Source: SAR202 cluster bacterium (GTDB taxonomy: Bacteria > Chloroflexota > Dehalococcoidia > Lucifugimonadales > UBA3495). From it: a DNA stretch of 64,000 nt. The position numbers and the translations under genes were made by a program. Shown piece after piece: positions 18,263-26,685 of this stretch; the first letter of the stretch is position 1, and every line of letters begins with the position of its first letter. Location: the NCBI GenBank assembly GCA_013204585.1, contig JABMNL010000037.1:44409-108408 (forward strand), written 5' to 3'. The notes below the pieces were generated by a model. It was not told the origin of the DNA. It saw only the letters and a program-made list of their open reading frames with translations, and ran no database searches.

Positions 18263-18775
18263 TTAATTCGTCAGCTTATTCAGCTCGTTGTCCCAGTCCC
18301 CTGGGATCAGCTTTACACCACGCATTACCACATCAAAGTTATCGGCCAAGAACGTGCCCAGGGTCGACTCGTCGATCGTCTTATCCAAGTCTTGAAACGG
18401 GAACCGCTGTATCCCCGTCAAGACTCCCGACAGCAGCAGGAACCCGACCAACACGCCAACGGCCATACCCGCCAAACTGTTGGCCAGCCCAAAGAGCGGA
18501 ATAATCTTCAGCACGCTCCGGAGCATGAAGCTGATTATTCCGCCCACAACAAACAGGACTACGAAAATCAGGATGAAGCCAGCCACCGTTTGAGCGTTTT
18601 CATTGTCGGTGACGCCAGCAAAGATGTTGCCCACCGAGTCGCCAATACGGCTGGAAAGCGCCAGACCGATTATTAGCGATAGTAATGGCACCACCACTTG
18701 TAGCAGCCCCGAGGAAAATCCCCAAAGAGCAGAGATTCCCCAAACGACCAAAATCGCAATATCAATCCAGTTCAT
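18263..18775 (-). CDS. CvpA-family membrane protein
   Basis: The 170-residue protein has four predicted membrane segments (about 5-20, 25-45, 63-88, 100-122), beginning MNWIDIAILVVWGISALWGF. This is the usual CvpA/colicin V production family start. The family also includes proteins near biofilm or stress genes, and the exact function is unknown. ATG 18775 is favoured over the longer frame because GGAGA lies upstream at good spacing. The gene is a single transcription unit ending in a terminator. Confidence 0.82.
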   Translation of the reverse strand: MNWIDIAILVVWGISALWGFSSGLLQVVVPLLSLIIGLALSSRIGDSVGNIFAGVTDNENAQTVAGFILIFVVLFVVGGIISFMLRSVLKIIPLFGLANSLAGMAVGVLVGFLLLSGVLTGIQRFPFQDLDKTIDESTLGTFLADNFDVVMRGVKLIPGDWDNELNKLTN

Positions 18776-18854
18776 AATTCTCCATCTCCAGTAGGCCGAC
18801 ACATAAGCCGGGTACTACGAGTGTACATGGCGTAATTCCAGGTCGCCAAGGGGG

Positions 18855-19505
18855 TTAGCGGACGGATGCTATTCCATTTCGAAGACTGACCAGGCCAACC
18901 AACGCCGTCACTCCAAACACATACGAACCGATAACGTCGCTGGGCCAGTGGACTCCCATGTAGACCCTAGAAGCCCCCATCGCCAGCACAACCAAGATTA
19001 TCCCGGCTTGTATCCCGCGCCGAAGAGCAATCGGTTTCACCAACTGCTCGATTAGGTAGACCACCATCCCGCCCAAAATCACTGCCAAAAGGGCATGACC
19101 GCTGGGAAAGCTCAGGCTACTGGGGTCGGGACCAATCATATGATATTCCGGCCGAGGTCTATCCACCAATTCCTTCAGACCGTTGCCAAGCGCAATGACC
19201 GCCAACCCGGCTACAACCATGAACGCATCGGCGTGGCGGCGGGTAATCGCCAATCCTCCGGCCAACACGGCCATCACCGGTAAAAATACTAGGGTGTGCC
19301 CAAAACTGGCGAAGGCTAACGCCAAATCGTCCAGCCAGCCAGTGCGGAGCGCCTGGAATCGCTGTATGGCGCCTTCATCGCCTGGGAAGTTGGGATACAC
19401 TGCGGCCAGGACGAACAGAACCAGGGTGCCAATAACCCCGGCGGCCACCAGACCCGCCTTCCAAGAGACCTTGCTTGTCGAACGGTCTATTACGGTTGTT
19501 TCCAT
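18855..19505 (-). CDS. PAP2-family phosphatase (membrane)
   Basis: The integral membrane acid phosphatase family is recognised by its three motifs: KELVDRPRP (Kx6RP), SFPSGH, and SRVYMGVHWPSDV. About six membrane helices are present. Enzymes of this kind dephosphorylate undecaprenyl pyrophosphate, phosphatidate or similar lipids. Two starts are possible: ATG 19505 (METTVID, 216 residues) and ATG 19565 (20 residues longer). Neither has a clear ribosome-binding site. I prefer the shorter, which puts the first TM near the N-terminus. It is divergent from cmk. Confidence 0.87.
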   Translation of the reverse strand: METTVIDRSTSKVSWKAGLVAAGVIGTLVLFVLAAVYPNFPGDEGAIQRFQALRTGWLDDLALAFASFGHTLVFLPVMAVLAGGLAITRRHADAFMVVAGLAVIALGNGLKELVDRPRPEYHMIGPDPSSLSFPSGHALLAVILGGMVVYLIEQLVKPIALRRGIQAGIILVVLAMGASRVYMGVHWPSDVIGSYVFGVTALVGLVSLRNGIASVR

Positions 19506-19597
19506 TGCTGCGATATACGCCAACCTTTGGTTGATTGGACTCCAATCTAATCCTCCAGCCCTCATCTCCGCAAGGTAAATAGCGCGAGGCTGCGGTG

Positions 19598-19603
19598 TAT
19601 AAT
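19598..19603 (+). promoter_or_regulatory. Putative -10 box of the cmk-plsC operon
   Basis: A perfect TATAAT overlaps the first in-frame ATG of the cmk reading frame. No convincing -35 is seen 16-18 bases upstream. If it is used, translation must begin downstream, supporting the TTG at 19662. Confidence 0.35.
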
Positions 19604-19661
19604 GCCCGTGCGTGCCAGATACGCCTACTTAACACCCCTAGAAGATAAAACGAGGGAGCAA

Positions 19662-20330
19662 TTGGCCCAAGGAATTAGCGTAATCGCCATCGACGGCCCA
19701 GTAGCTGCCGGTAAGACCGTAGTGGGTCGCAAGTTGGCCCAAAACCTTGGCTTTGCCTACCTTGATACCGGCGTCATGTACCGCGCCGTAACCTGGCTGG
19801 CCCTGCAATGCGGCACCTCCGTTGAAGACGGGTCGGCCCTGGGTAAGCTTGCCCGGAGCAACCCGGTCGCGATAGAGGGTAGTGAAGGCAGCCGGGTATT
19901 GGTTGCCGGCCACTCCCTGGGGCCAGAGCTAAGAGAATCTTCGGTGGACACCAATGTCTCAGCGGTCGCCAAGGCCTCGCCGGTACGCAAAGAGTTGGTC
20001 GCTCAACAAAGGCAGATTGCCGCCCAAGGCAAGATAGTCATGATTGGCCGCGACATTGGGACCGTCGTCCTGCCCGATGCCGACCTCAAGATTTACCTCA
20101 CTGCTTCTCCTGCGAAACGTGCCCAGAGACGCTGGCAAGAAATGCGCGACCGGGGGCAAGAAGTGGAGCTTGAAACCGTCTTGAGCGAGACTCTGGCCCG
20201 GGATGAGATAGACAGCAACCGAGAGGATTCGCCTCTCAGACCAGCACCAGACGCCTGGGAGCTAAACACCGACGGCCTCAGCATCGAACAAGTGGTGCAG
20301 AAAATCATTGACCGGTCTAATAGCCTTTGA
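19662..20330 (+). CDS. cmk: Cytidylate kinase
   Basis: This enzyme phosphorylates CMP/dCMP. The P-loop is IDGPVAAGKT (Lys-Thr), followed by AYLDTGVMYRA (CMP site), MIGRDIGTVVLPDADLK and the LARDEIDSNREDSPL lid region. With TTG 19662 as start the protein is 222 residues, typical for Cmk, and GAGGGAG lies 3 bases upstream. The longer frame from ATG 19602 adds 20 residues not usual for the family, and its ATG lies inside a TATAAT box. The stop overlaps the plsC start as TTGA, so the two are coupled. Confidence 0.93.
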   Translation: MAQGISVIAIDGPVAAGKTVVGRKLAQNLGFAYLDTGVMYRAVTWLALQCGTSVEDGSALGKLARSNPVAIEGSEGSRVLVAGHSLGPELRESSVDTNVSAVAKASPVRKELVAQQRQIAAQGKIVMIGRDIGTVVLPDADLKIYLTASPAKRAQRRWQEMRDRGQEVELETVLSETLARDEIDSNREDSPLRPAPDAWELNTDGLSIEQVVQKIIDRSNSL

Positions 20331-21010
20331 ACGGTTTCAAAGACACCAAGTTTCTCTACCGCATGGGCCGGTTGTTGGCCCGGTTTTGCTTTCGGGTGTT
20401 TGGCCGATTGGAGATTTCCGGGTCAGAATGTGTTCCCCAGAACGGGCCGCTGATTGTGGTCTGCAACCACTTATCTCTAAACGACCCGCCCCTATTGGTG
20501 GCCGCCATCCCCAGGCCGCTTTTCTTCGTCGGCAAGAAAGAGCTGTTTGGCAACGTAATTACCCGTTTCGCCATGCGGTCATTCCACGTGTCACCCTTCA
20601 ATCGGTCTACCGTCGGGATTGACGCAATCCGGATCCTGATGCAGAATCTTGAACGCGACAGGGCCGTTGTGATTTTCCCAGAGGGGCACCGCAGCCCGGA
20701 CGCAACCTTACAAAGGGCAATGCAGGGCGTGGTGTACCTGGCAATGAAATCCCAAGCGCCCATTCTGCCGGTGGGGGTTACGGGCACGGAAAAATTCCCG
20801 CTCTGGCGCATTCCATTTCCATTCCGCCGCATGAAAGCCGTCATTGGGCCGCCATTCACTCTGCCCATAATCGAAGGCAATCCCAGCAAGGCGGTGATGT
20901 CGAGTATGCTAGACATGGTGATGGGCCGTATCGCCGACCAATTGCCACCGGAGTATCGTGGCGTCTACCGCAGGAAGCCAGCGGACAAACCAACCGGCCA
21001 GCCGATCTAA
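20327..21010 (+). CDS. plsC: 1-acyl-sn-glycerol-3-phosphate acyltransferase (PlsC family)
   Basis: The 227-residue protein has the LPLAT motifs in order: NHLSLND (NHx4D catalytic), the GKKELF stretch, the third motif FPEGHRS, and the LPVGVTGTE block. It acylates lysophosphatidate in phospholipid synthesis. It starts with TTG overlapping the cmk stop; cmk-plsC neighbours are common in bacteria. No transmembrane anchor beyond a hydrophobic N-terminal patch is evident. Confidence 0.92.
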   Translation: MNGFKDTKFLYRMGRLLARFCFRVFGRLEISGSECVPQNGPLIVVCNHLSLNDPPLLVAAIPRPLFFVGKKELFGNVITRFAMRSFHVSPFNRSTVGIDAIRILMQNLERDRAVVIFPEGHRSPDATLQRAMQGVVYLAMKSQAPILPVGVTGTEKFPLWRIPFPFRRMKAVIGPPFTLPIIEGNPSKAVMSSMLDMVMGRIADQLPPEYRGVYRRKPADKPTGQPI

Positions 21011-21045
21011 ACCAGGTTCACGATAAAGATCCGATAAATTTCATT

Positions 21046-21090
21046 AAAAACCAAGCCCGGAAAAACCAAGCCCGGAAAAACCAAATCCGG
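21046..21090. repeat. Three tandem 15-bp units
   Basis: aaaaaccaagcccgg is repeated perfectly at 21046-21060 and 21061-21075, and a third copy at 21076-21090 has two substitutions. It ends 12 bases before the small gene at 21103. Confidence 0.9.
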
Positions 21091-21102
21091 TCGGAGAGAT
21101 TC

Positions 21103-21321
21103 ATGCAGCAAGCATCAAAATTCGGCATCTACTTGAACGCCAACGACAATCAAGTGGTGCGCATCAATTCGCCTTACTGGATTCCCGACGAGCCTGATTG
21201 GGTATTTTTAACTCCCGAAGTTAATTCCACCCTGCTCAACATCCGCGACATGGCCAAAGAAAAGGGCCTCGCCAAAGACTCGGGGTCAATTACCTGGGGA
21301 ACCATACCGCTCAAGGACTAG
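21103..21321 (+). CDS. Small hypothetical protein (72 residues)
   Basis: I do not recognise the family. The gene has a good ribosome-binding site (GGAGAG, about 5 bases from the ATG), a normal amino-acid mix, and sits on the coding strand between plsC and dgt. The protein is soluble, with a predicted beta-rich first half (KFGIYLNANDNQVVRINSPYW), then WVFLTPEVNSTLLNIRDMAKEKGL, which looks helical. No Cys, metal motif or signal peptide is seen. Confidence 0.65.
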   Translation: MQQASKFGIYLNANDNQVVRINSPYWIPDEPDWVFLTPEVNSTLLNIRDMAKEKGLAKDSGSITWGTIPLKD

Positions 21322-21356
21322 AGCCCTACAAGATGCGGAAGAGGTTGGGAGGATAA

Positions 21357-22454
21357 ATGGATACCAGGCCGGTAGAGGAACTACAGGTACGGCAACGGCT
21401 CGAGGCCCAGGAAGAGAACCTATCTCCCTACGCCAGCCGTTCTAGCAAATCTTTGGGACGCGAGCGACCCGAAACGCCGTCGCCTCTACGCACCGAGTTC
21501 CAACGCGACCGCGACCGGATTATCCACACCAACGCCTTTCGCCGCCTGAAGCACAAGACCCAGGTATTTCTTGCCCCATCCGGCGACCACTATGTCACCC
21601 GGCTGACCCACACCCTAGAAGTGGCCCAAGTTGGCCGCACCATCGCCAGGGCCTTGAACCTGAACGAAGACCTGGTCGAAGCCATGTCCTACGGCCACGA
21701 CCTTGGTCATACACCGTTCGGTCACTTGGGCGAGGAGACTCTCGACCAGGTCTACCCCCCTGGCTTCACCCACAGCGCCCAGAGTCTGCGCATCGTGGAG
21801 CAGTTGGCCAAAGAAGGCGAAGGACTAAACCTCACCGGAGAAGTACGGCAGGGAATAATCTCCCATTCAAAACCCAGGGGCGACTTTCTCGACATCAAGC
21901 TGGAGGAATCGCTGACCCTGGAAGCCCAGATACTGCGCTTGGCCGACTCGGTGGCCTACTTGAACCACGACATCGCCGACGCCATTAGGGCTGGCATGTT
22001 AAAAGTTGAAGACCTGCCCAAACGGGCCAACCAAGTCTTGGGCACTACCCACGCGGAACGGGCCAATGCCCTGATTACCGGCATCGTCCAAGAGTCATGG
22101 CCGGTCTCTGGACTGGCGAGCGAACCGCTGGAAGACAAGCCAATGATTGCCATGGACGCGGAAACCCGCGACGCCATGATGGAACTGCGGGAATACATGT
22201 TCCAAAACATCTACCTGCCCCTGGGCAAGACACAACAGTCAGCGGTGGGCCGTGAGGTCGTAAAGCTGCTGTACTACCATTTTGTGGAGAACGCAGAGCA
22301 GATACCCCCGCCTTACTTCGGCCCCGGCGCCGACCCAGAGCGGGCCGCAATAGACTACGTGTCGGGCATGACCGACCATTACGCCATCCGCCAGGCAGAA
22401 AAGCTACAGCCTGGCATAACCCAAGGGGCATTCCACAACGTGCCGCTAGATTAG
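21357..22454 (+). CDS. dgt: dGTP triphosphohydrolase-like HD-domain protein
   Basis: The 365-residue protein is of the deoxyguanosinetriphosphate triphosphohydrolase-like type. The N-terminal RDRDRIIHTNAFRRLKHKTQ leads into the metal-binding HD core: His in TRLTHTLEVAQV, the HD pair in YGHDLGHTPFGH, and a later Asp in VAYLNHDIADA. Proteins of this class hydrolyse dNTPs to the nucleoside and triphosphate. RBS GGGAGGA precedes ATG 21357. A hairpin spans the stop codon and is followed by a T-run. Confidence 0.92.
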   Translation: MDTRPVEELQVRQRLEAQEENLSPYASRSSKSLGRERPETPSPLRTEFQRDRDRIIHTNAFRRLKHKTQVFLAPSGDHYVTRLTHTLEVAQVGRTIARALNLNEDLVEAMSYGHDLGHTPFGHLGEETLDQVYPPGFTHSAQSLRIVEQLAKEGEGLNLTGEVRQGIISHSKPRGDFLDIKLEESLTLEAQILRLADSVAYLNHDIADAIRAGMLKVEDLPKRANQVLGTTHAERANALITGIVQESWPVSGLASEPLEDKPMIAMDAETRDAMMELREYMFQNIYLPLGKTQQSAVGREVVKLLYYHFVENAEQIPPPYFGPGADPERAAIDYVSGMTDHYAIRQAEKLQPGITQGAFHNVPLD

Positions 22455-22476
22455 CGGCTCGCCGCCTTTTCTTTTT
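22442..22476 (+). terminator. Probable terminator of dgt
   Basis: A 7-bp perfect stem (22442-22448 with 22452-22458) covers the dgt stop codon, and a second possible GC stem (22454-22457 with 22462-22465) directly precedes TTTTCTTTTT. Confidence 0.55.
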
Positions 22477-22518
22477 AGTTAGAGCTTGGTCCCGTACCAA
22501 GTGCCGAGATATCAGCGT

Positions 22519-23670
22519 TTACCCCTTGAACGCGGGCATTACCTCTTCGGCGACAATGCTTAGTTGGTCCTTGAACACTTCCAGGGGCATTCCCATTACC
22601 GCACCAACGTTGACTCGTTCTATGCCTGGGTATTGCTCTTCGATTCCCTTGAAGTGGGCGACCATGTCTTCCGATGTGCCGCAGAGCCAGGAACCAGCCT
22701 CGACGGCTTCGTCCAGGGTCGGCAGGGCAACTCCCGGAGTCCGGCCCTTGTTAACCACCGAGGCGTTCTGCTCAGGCGTTAGGGGCATGACGCCCAAAGG
22801 CCCGGCGAACTTCATGGCTTCTTCGAAATAGGGGCGGGCCAGTTTAATGGCTTTTTCTTTGGTCTCGGCGATAAACATCCGGCAGCCCAGGGCCACGTCT
22901 TCACCCAAACCAGTCTCTTTACCGTACTTGGCCCTAGCTGTTTGCAGCATCTCCAGCTTTTCGGCCAAGGCCGGGGCCGGGTTATTGGCGATTAACGGCT
23001 TGATGCCCATCCGCGCCATGAAGTCGATTCCCCTGGGGTTGGCGCTGACCAGCGGCTGCCAAATCTCGACGGGCTGGGTCAGAGGGCGGGGCACCAACGT
23101 TAGCTCCTTAAGTTGGTAGCCACGGTAAGGGACATCCGGGGGCAGTTGGTAGTGCTTGCCGTGGTGGGAGAACTTCTCTTGGGTAAAGGCCTTAACCATG
23201 ACCTCCACCTGCTCTTCGAACAGTTCCCGGTTGGCGTCGGAGTCCAGCATCGGCGCGCCGAAGGTTTCCACTTCCCTGGTGTGATAGCCACGGCCCACGC
23301 CGAAGATGACCCGGCCCTTGCTTAGGATATCGGCCATGGCGAAGTCTTCGGCCAGGCGAAGGGGGTGCCACATGGGTACGATGTTGAACCCACAACCGAG
23401 CTTCAGTTTTTCAGTCTGGGTGGAAAGATAGAGTCCCAACATCAACAGGTTGGGGATGGCTTCGTAACCCTCTGGCTGAAAGTGGTGCTCGGCCATCCAA
23501 AATTCCTGGAACCCCAGTTTCTCCAGGTGCTTGGAAATGTCCAAGGCCCAGTCGAAACTCTGGATTAATTGCTCATTGGTGTACGAGCGTTCGTTGGCTG
23601 GCATTCCATCAAGCCCAACATTTTCGTCTACCACGTGACCCGCATATGATGCGGAAAAATTGTGAATCAT
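22519..23670 (-). CDS. LLM-class (luciferase-like) flavin-dependent monooxygenase
   Basis: The 383-residue TIM-barrel protein belongs to the bacterial luciferase family. Family blocks include GFQEFWMAEHHFQPEGYE, RVIFGVGRGYHTREVETFG, VEIWQPLVSANPRGIDF, and the C-terminal LCGTSEDMVAHFKGIEE. Such enzymes use FMNH2 or F420H2 to oxidise organic substrates, including Baeyer-Villiger type reactions; the substrate here is unknown. It is separated from the upstream SDR by a terminator, so it is its own unit in the accessory oxidation region. Confidence 0.9.
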   Translation of the reverse strand: MIHNFSASYAGHVVDENVGLDGMPANERSYTNEQLIQSFDWALDISKHLEKLGFQEFWMAEHHFQPEGYEAIPNLLMLGLYLSTQTEKLKLGCGFNIVPMWHPLRLAEDFAMADILSKGRVIFGVGRGYHTREVETFGAPMLDSDANRELFEEQVEVMVKAFTQEKFSHHGKHYQLPPDVPYRGYQLKELTLVPRPLTQPVEIWQPLVSANPRGIDFMARMGIKPLIANNPAPALAEKLEMLQTARAKYGKETGLGEDVALGCRMFIAETKEKAIKLARPYFEEAMKFAGPLGVMPLTPEQNASVVNKGRTPGVALPTLDEAVEAGSWLCGTSEDMVAHFKGIEEQYPGIERVNVGAVMGMPLEVFKDQLSIVAEEVMPAFKG

Positions 23671-23709
23671 TGGTTTAACCCCTGTTTATTATCTCGTAAT
23701 TAAAATATT

Positions 23710-23731
23710 GAGGCACCATCTCTGGTGCCTC
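23710..23731 (-). terminator. Terminator between SDR-1 and the LLM monooxygenase
   Basis: Nine-bp perfect arms (23710-23718 and 23723-23731) have a four-base loop. On the minus strand the stem is followed by a T/A-rich tail, 50 bases after the SDR-1 stop. Confidence 0.75.
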
Positions 23732-23781
23732 TTTTCTTATCGATAGCTATGCGGCTGGTCCGAACAAAACGCGGCGACCCG

Positions 23782-24702
23782 CTATTCTCTCGGCACCTGG
23801 CTGGGCGCCGGGTTGACCAGTTCGATGCCAATGGTCACCGGGAACACTCGCACCAATTCTTCCACCGTCCATTTGCCGTCTTTCTGAATCGTCCGCACCG
23901 GCTCTGGTTCGTTGAGCAGGGTGATTAGACCCTCGGTGACGTGGAAGACGTGCCCATTGACGTGGGCCGCCTCGTCGGAGGCCAGCCAGGCCACCATGGG
24001 CGCAATGTCATCGGCCCCGCCGCGAAGCGTTAGGGCTGCACCAGTGCTGATACCACGGGCGGCCCGTAAGGCGCGGGCGTCATCGGGAATGCTGCCAATC
24101 ATTCGGGTGGCGGCGCTGGGGGAGATGGCGTTGGCAGTTACGCCGTAACGGCCCAAGTCTCTGGCCACAACGCGGGTGAACCCGGCGATACCGTCTTTGG
24201 CCGCGCCATAATTGGCCTGGCCCGAGTTGCCGTACAACCCGGTTGTGGAACTAAAGGTGATTATCCGGCCAGATTTCTGCTGGCGGAAAAGCACGCTGGC
24301 GTTCTTGACGATGGAGAAGGTGCCCTTAAGGTGGACGGCAATAACATCGTCCCACTCTTGTTCGCTCATGTTGAAAATCATGCGGTCCCGGAGAATTCCG
24401 GCCACGGTGACCACAATATCCAGCTTGCCGTAGTTGTCGAGCGCGGTCTGGATGATTTTCTCGCCGCCGGACATGGTAGCCACCGACTCAAGAGAGGCGA
24501 CTGCCTCCCCGCCCGCAGCTTTAATCTCATCCACCACCTGTTGGGCGAAGGACGAATCTTCCCCGGTGCCGTCAACGTTGACGCCAGGGTCAACCACCAC
24601 AACTTTGGCCCCTTGGGAGGCCATCAGCTTGGCGACGCCCCGGCCGATGCCACGGCCCGAACCGGTTACAATCGCCACTTTGCCTTTTAGCAGGTCATCC
24701 AT
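23782..24702 (-). CDS. SDR-family dehydrogenase 1 (hydroxyacyl-CoA dehydrogenase-like)
   Basis: The 306-residue classical SDR has the cofactor motif TGSGRGIG and the VVVDPGVNVDG insertion. TVAG stands at the NNAG position, the Ser is in FSSTTG, and the catalytic YGAAK is intact. The long insertion after beta-2 and the AGILRDRMIFNMSEQEWD block resemble the hydroxyacyl-CoA dehydrogenase domain of multifunctional beta-oxidation proteins (HSD17B4-like). It is clearly paralogous to the SDR at 25195-26115. RBS GGAG is 8 bases upstream. Substrate unknown. Confidence 0.9.
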   Translation of the reverse strand: MDDLLKGKVAIVTGSGRGIGRGVAKLMASQGAKVVVVDPGVNVDGTGEDSSFAQQVVDEIKAAGGEAVASLESVATMSGGEKIIQTALDNYGKLDIVVTVAGILRDRMIFNMSEQEWDDVIAVHLKGTFSIVKNASVLFRQQKSGRIITFSSTTGLYGNSGQANYGAAKDGIAGFTRVVARDLGRYGVTANAISPSAATRMIGSIPDDARALRAARGISTGAALTLRGGADDIAPMVAWLASDEAAHVNGHVFHVTEGLITLLNEPEPVRTIQKDGKWTVEELVRVFPVTIGIELVNPAPSQVPRE

Positions 24703-24751
24703 CGGATTTTCTCCATTTGATTACTAGTCAACTTTATTGCGCTGCGGTCAG

Positions 24752-25186
24752 CTATTCAGCCCGCTCCCACAGCAGGGTTACCGTAAGGTCGGCCTTGGCC
24801 CCTTTTATCGGCAGGGTGTTCAGCCGTAATTGTTCACCGTCAAATTCGTAATTCCGAGTCTGAACATCCCCCATCCAATTGGGGAACAGGCTACCTTCAA
24901 CGTGGTGGGTCATTTGGCTATTGGCCTCGTCTACCTCGTAGGTTCCGTAGTAGGCGATGTAGCCCTCGAATGCTGTTTTTAATTCCTCGGCAGTCCCCTT
25001 CAGCAGGTTACCCGACTGGAACTCCGGTCTGCCGCTACCGGCTATTTGGCCAGAGAAGTTGCCCTGACCGTCATACATCAGCAGGCCGGTCGGTTCTTTG
25101 CCGTAAGGGTAGGTGATTCGGCCATCGGTCCACTTGCCATAGCACTCCAGCAACCGCCAGGCGCCAGCAAATTTATCGCCAGCCAA
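24752..25186 (-). CDS. Lipocalin-like domain protein
   Basis: The 144-residue protein starts KFAGAWRLLECYGKWTDG, has PTGLLMYDGQGNFSGQI, EGYIAYYGTYEVDE and HHVEGSLFPNWMGD, matching the bacterial lipocalin-like (Lipocalin_5) family: a beta-barrel that binds small hydrophobic ligands. No signal peptide is present, so it is cytosolic. It starts with TTG, 8 bases after the SDR-2 stop, with GGGAG about 10 bases upstream. It sits between two paralogous SDRs in one operon, which suggests it handles the same substrate. Confidence 0.8.
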   Translation of the reverse strand: MAGDKFAGAWRLLECYGKWTDGRITYPYGKEPTGLLMYDGQGNFSGQIAGSGRPEFQSGNLLKGTAEELKTAFEGYIAYYGTYEVDEANSQMTHHVEGSLFPNWMGDVQTRNYEFDGEQLRLNTLPIKGAKADLTVTLLWERAE

Positions 25187-25194
25187 GTCTTTGC

Positions 25195-26115
25195 TTACTC
25201 CCTGGCCGGGGCCGGGTTGAAGATGTCCTTGGTCAGAACGTCGCGGGCCATGACACGCAGCTTATCCATGTCCCAGGTGCCTGTTGGCTCGTAAATGGCC
25301 CGTTGTGGCCTGGGCTGGGACACCAACGAGACGGTGTCGCCATAGACCAAAAAGGTCTGGCCGTTAACGTTATCCGCGAAATCGCTGGCCAAGTAGCAAA
25401 CGAAGGGCGCGATATGGTCGGGGTCCAGGTTTGCCAGGTCTTCCTCTCCGGCGATGGGAGCCACGCCGCTGCGGGCACGTATCTCAGACGCGCTGCCGGG
25501 GATGTCGGCAATCATGCGGGTGCTGGCCCTGGGGGCTATGGCATTAACCGTCACGCCGTAGCGGCCCATGTCTTTGGCCACCACCTTGGTGAACCCGGCG
25601 ATGCCGGACTTGGCCGCGCCATAGTTGGCCTGACCGGAGTTGCCCATGAGGCCCGATTCGGACGTGAAGGTAATGATGCGACCGGAGCGCTGTTGGCGCA
25701 TCAGGATGCTGGCATTCTTCACCACCGTGAAGGTGCCCTTGAGGTGAACGGCAATCACGTCGTCCCATTCCTCTTCGGACATGTTGAAAATCATGCGGTC
25801 CCTAAGAATTCCGGCGCAGGTAACCACGATGTCCAGCTTGCCGAAGGTTTCCACCGCGGTCTGAACGATTCTTTCGCCGCCTTCCATCTCAGTTACCGAC
25901 TCGCGGCAGGCAACGGCGTTGCCACCGGCGGCCTTAATCTCTGCCACCACTTGGTCTGCAATTGAGGTGTCATTACCGCTGCCGTCGACGTTCACGCCGG
26001 GGTCGACGACCACCACGCTGGCGCCTTCTGCAGCCATCATCATGGCGATACCGCGACCGATACCGCGACCGGAGCCGGTGACGATGGCCACTTTTCCGTT
26101 CAACATTTCCGCCAT
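25195..26115 (-). CDS. SDR-family dehydrogenase 2, paralogue of SDR 1
   Basis: The 306-residue SDR is the same length as SDR 1 and collinear with it: TGSGRGIGRG, VVVDPGVNVDG, TCAGILRDRMIFNMSEEEWD, TFTSESGLMG and the catalytic YGAAK. The tails diverge (ends FNPAPARE). An NAD(P)-dependent oxidation of a hydroxyacyl or cyclic alcohol is likely. RBS GGGAGG lies 5 bases upstream. The two copies flank the lipocalin-like gene, indicating a tandem duplication followed by divergence. Confidence 0.9.
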   Translation of the reverse strand: MAEMLNGKVAIVTGSGRGIGRGIAMMMAAEGASVVVVDPGVNVDGSGNDTSIADQVVAEIKAAGGNAVACRESVTEMEGGERIVQTAVETFGKLDIVVTCAGILRDRMIFNMSEEEWDDVIAVHLKGTFTVVKNASILMRQQRSGRIITFTSESGLMGNSGQANYGAAKSGIAGFTKVVAKDMGRYGVTVNAIAPRASTRMIADIPGSASEIRARSGVAPIAGEEDLANLDPDHIAPFVCYLASDFADNVNGQTFLVYGDTVSLVSQPRPQRAIYEPTGTWDMDKLRVMARDVLTKDIFNPAPARE

Positions 26116-26195
26116 TATTGCCTCCCTGGGTACTGGGTTTAGATTGAATCTGGGCAGCCCTAGCCGCCCCTAATTACTATTTACTTACGCGAGGG

Positions 26196-26627
26196 TTAAT
26201 TACGCACTGGCAAAGCCACCGTTGCCGAACCGGGGGTGGTTTTTTCACCGTCCTTGTTCTCGAGCCATATCTCGCAGTCGACCAGGTTGGCCCCCTGCTT
26301 TTGGTATTTGCGGGTGACCAGGCCTTTGGCCGTGACTGGGCTGCCTGGCATATCCATGCCCCGGTATTGGCAAGCCAGGCGTTTCAAGTCGCCTTGGGGG
26401 CCCATCCATTTGGTGACCAAATGGCCCAAGAATGCATTCTTCAATGCGCCGTGGAGAATAACGCCGTCCAGATTATTGCTCTTGGCAAAATCTTGGTCGT
26501 AGTGAATCTGGTAGTAATCGCCCGATGCGCCAGCGTACTTCACCAATTGTTGGGTGGTAGGGTTCTTCACCACGGGCGTCAATTCCGTGCCCTCTTTTAC
26601 GTCATCCCAATAGACCTGTTCGGCCAT
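26196..26627 (-). CDS. MaoC-like hot-dog hydratase, C-terminal type
   Basis: The 143-residue hot-dog protein carries the hydratase 2-type segment: ASGDYYQIHYDQDFAKS (Asp and His of the active-site loop), then VILHGALKNAFLGHLV. It likely hydrates enoyl-CoA or forms the catalytic half of a two-subunit dehydratase with the preceding gene, as in HadAB-like systems. It is in the same operon as the FAS1-like dehydratase (upstream) and the SDR-2/lipocalin/SDR-1 genes. Confidence 0.88.
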   Translation of the reverse strand: MAEQVYWDDVKEGTELTPVVKNPTTQQLVKYAGASGDYYQIHYDQDFAKSNNLDGVILHGALKNAFLGHLVTKWMGPQGDLKRLACQYRGMDMPGSPVTAKGLVTRKYQKQGANLVDCEIWLENKDGEKTTPGSATVALPVRN

Positions 26628-26665
26628 ACCTAGGCTCCCGTCGTACCGTGTTTTAATACAGTGTT

Positions 26666-26685
26666 TTAGTATCGATTAGTATCGA
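26666..26685. repeat. 10-bp perfect tandem duplication across a stop codon
   Basis: ttagtatcga occurs twice. The right copy contains the stop codon (26676-26678) and final codons of the dehydratase gene; the left copy lies just after it, so the stop is duplicated in frame-shifted register. Confidence 0.9.
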
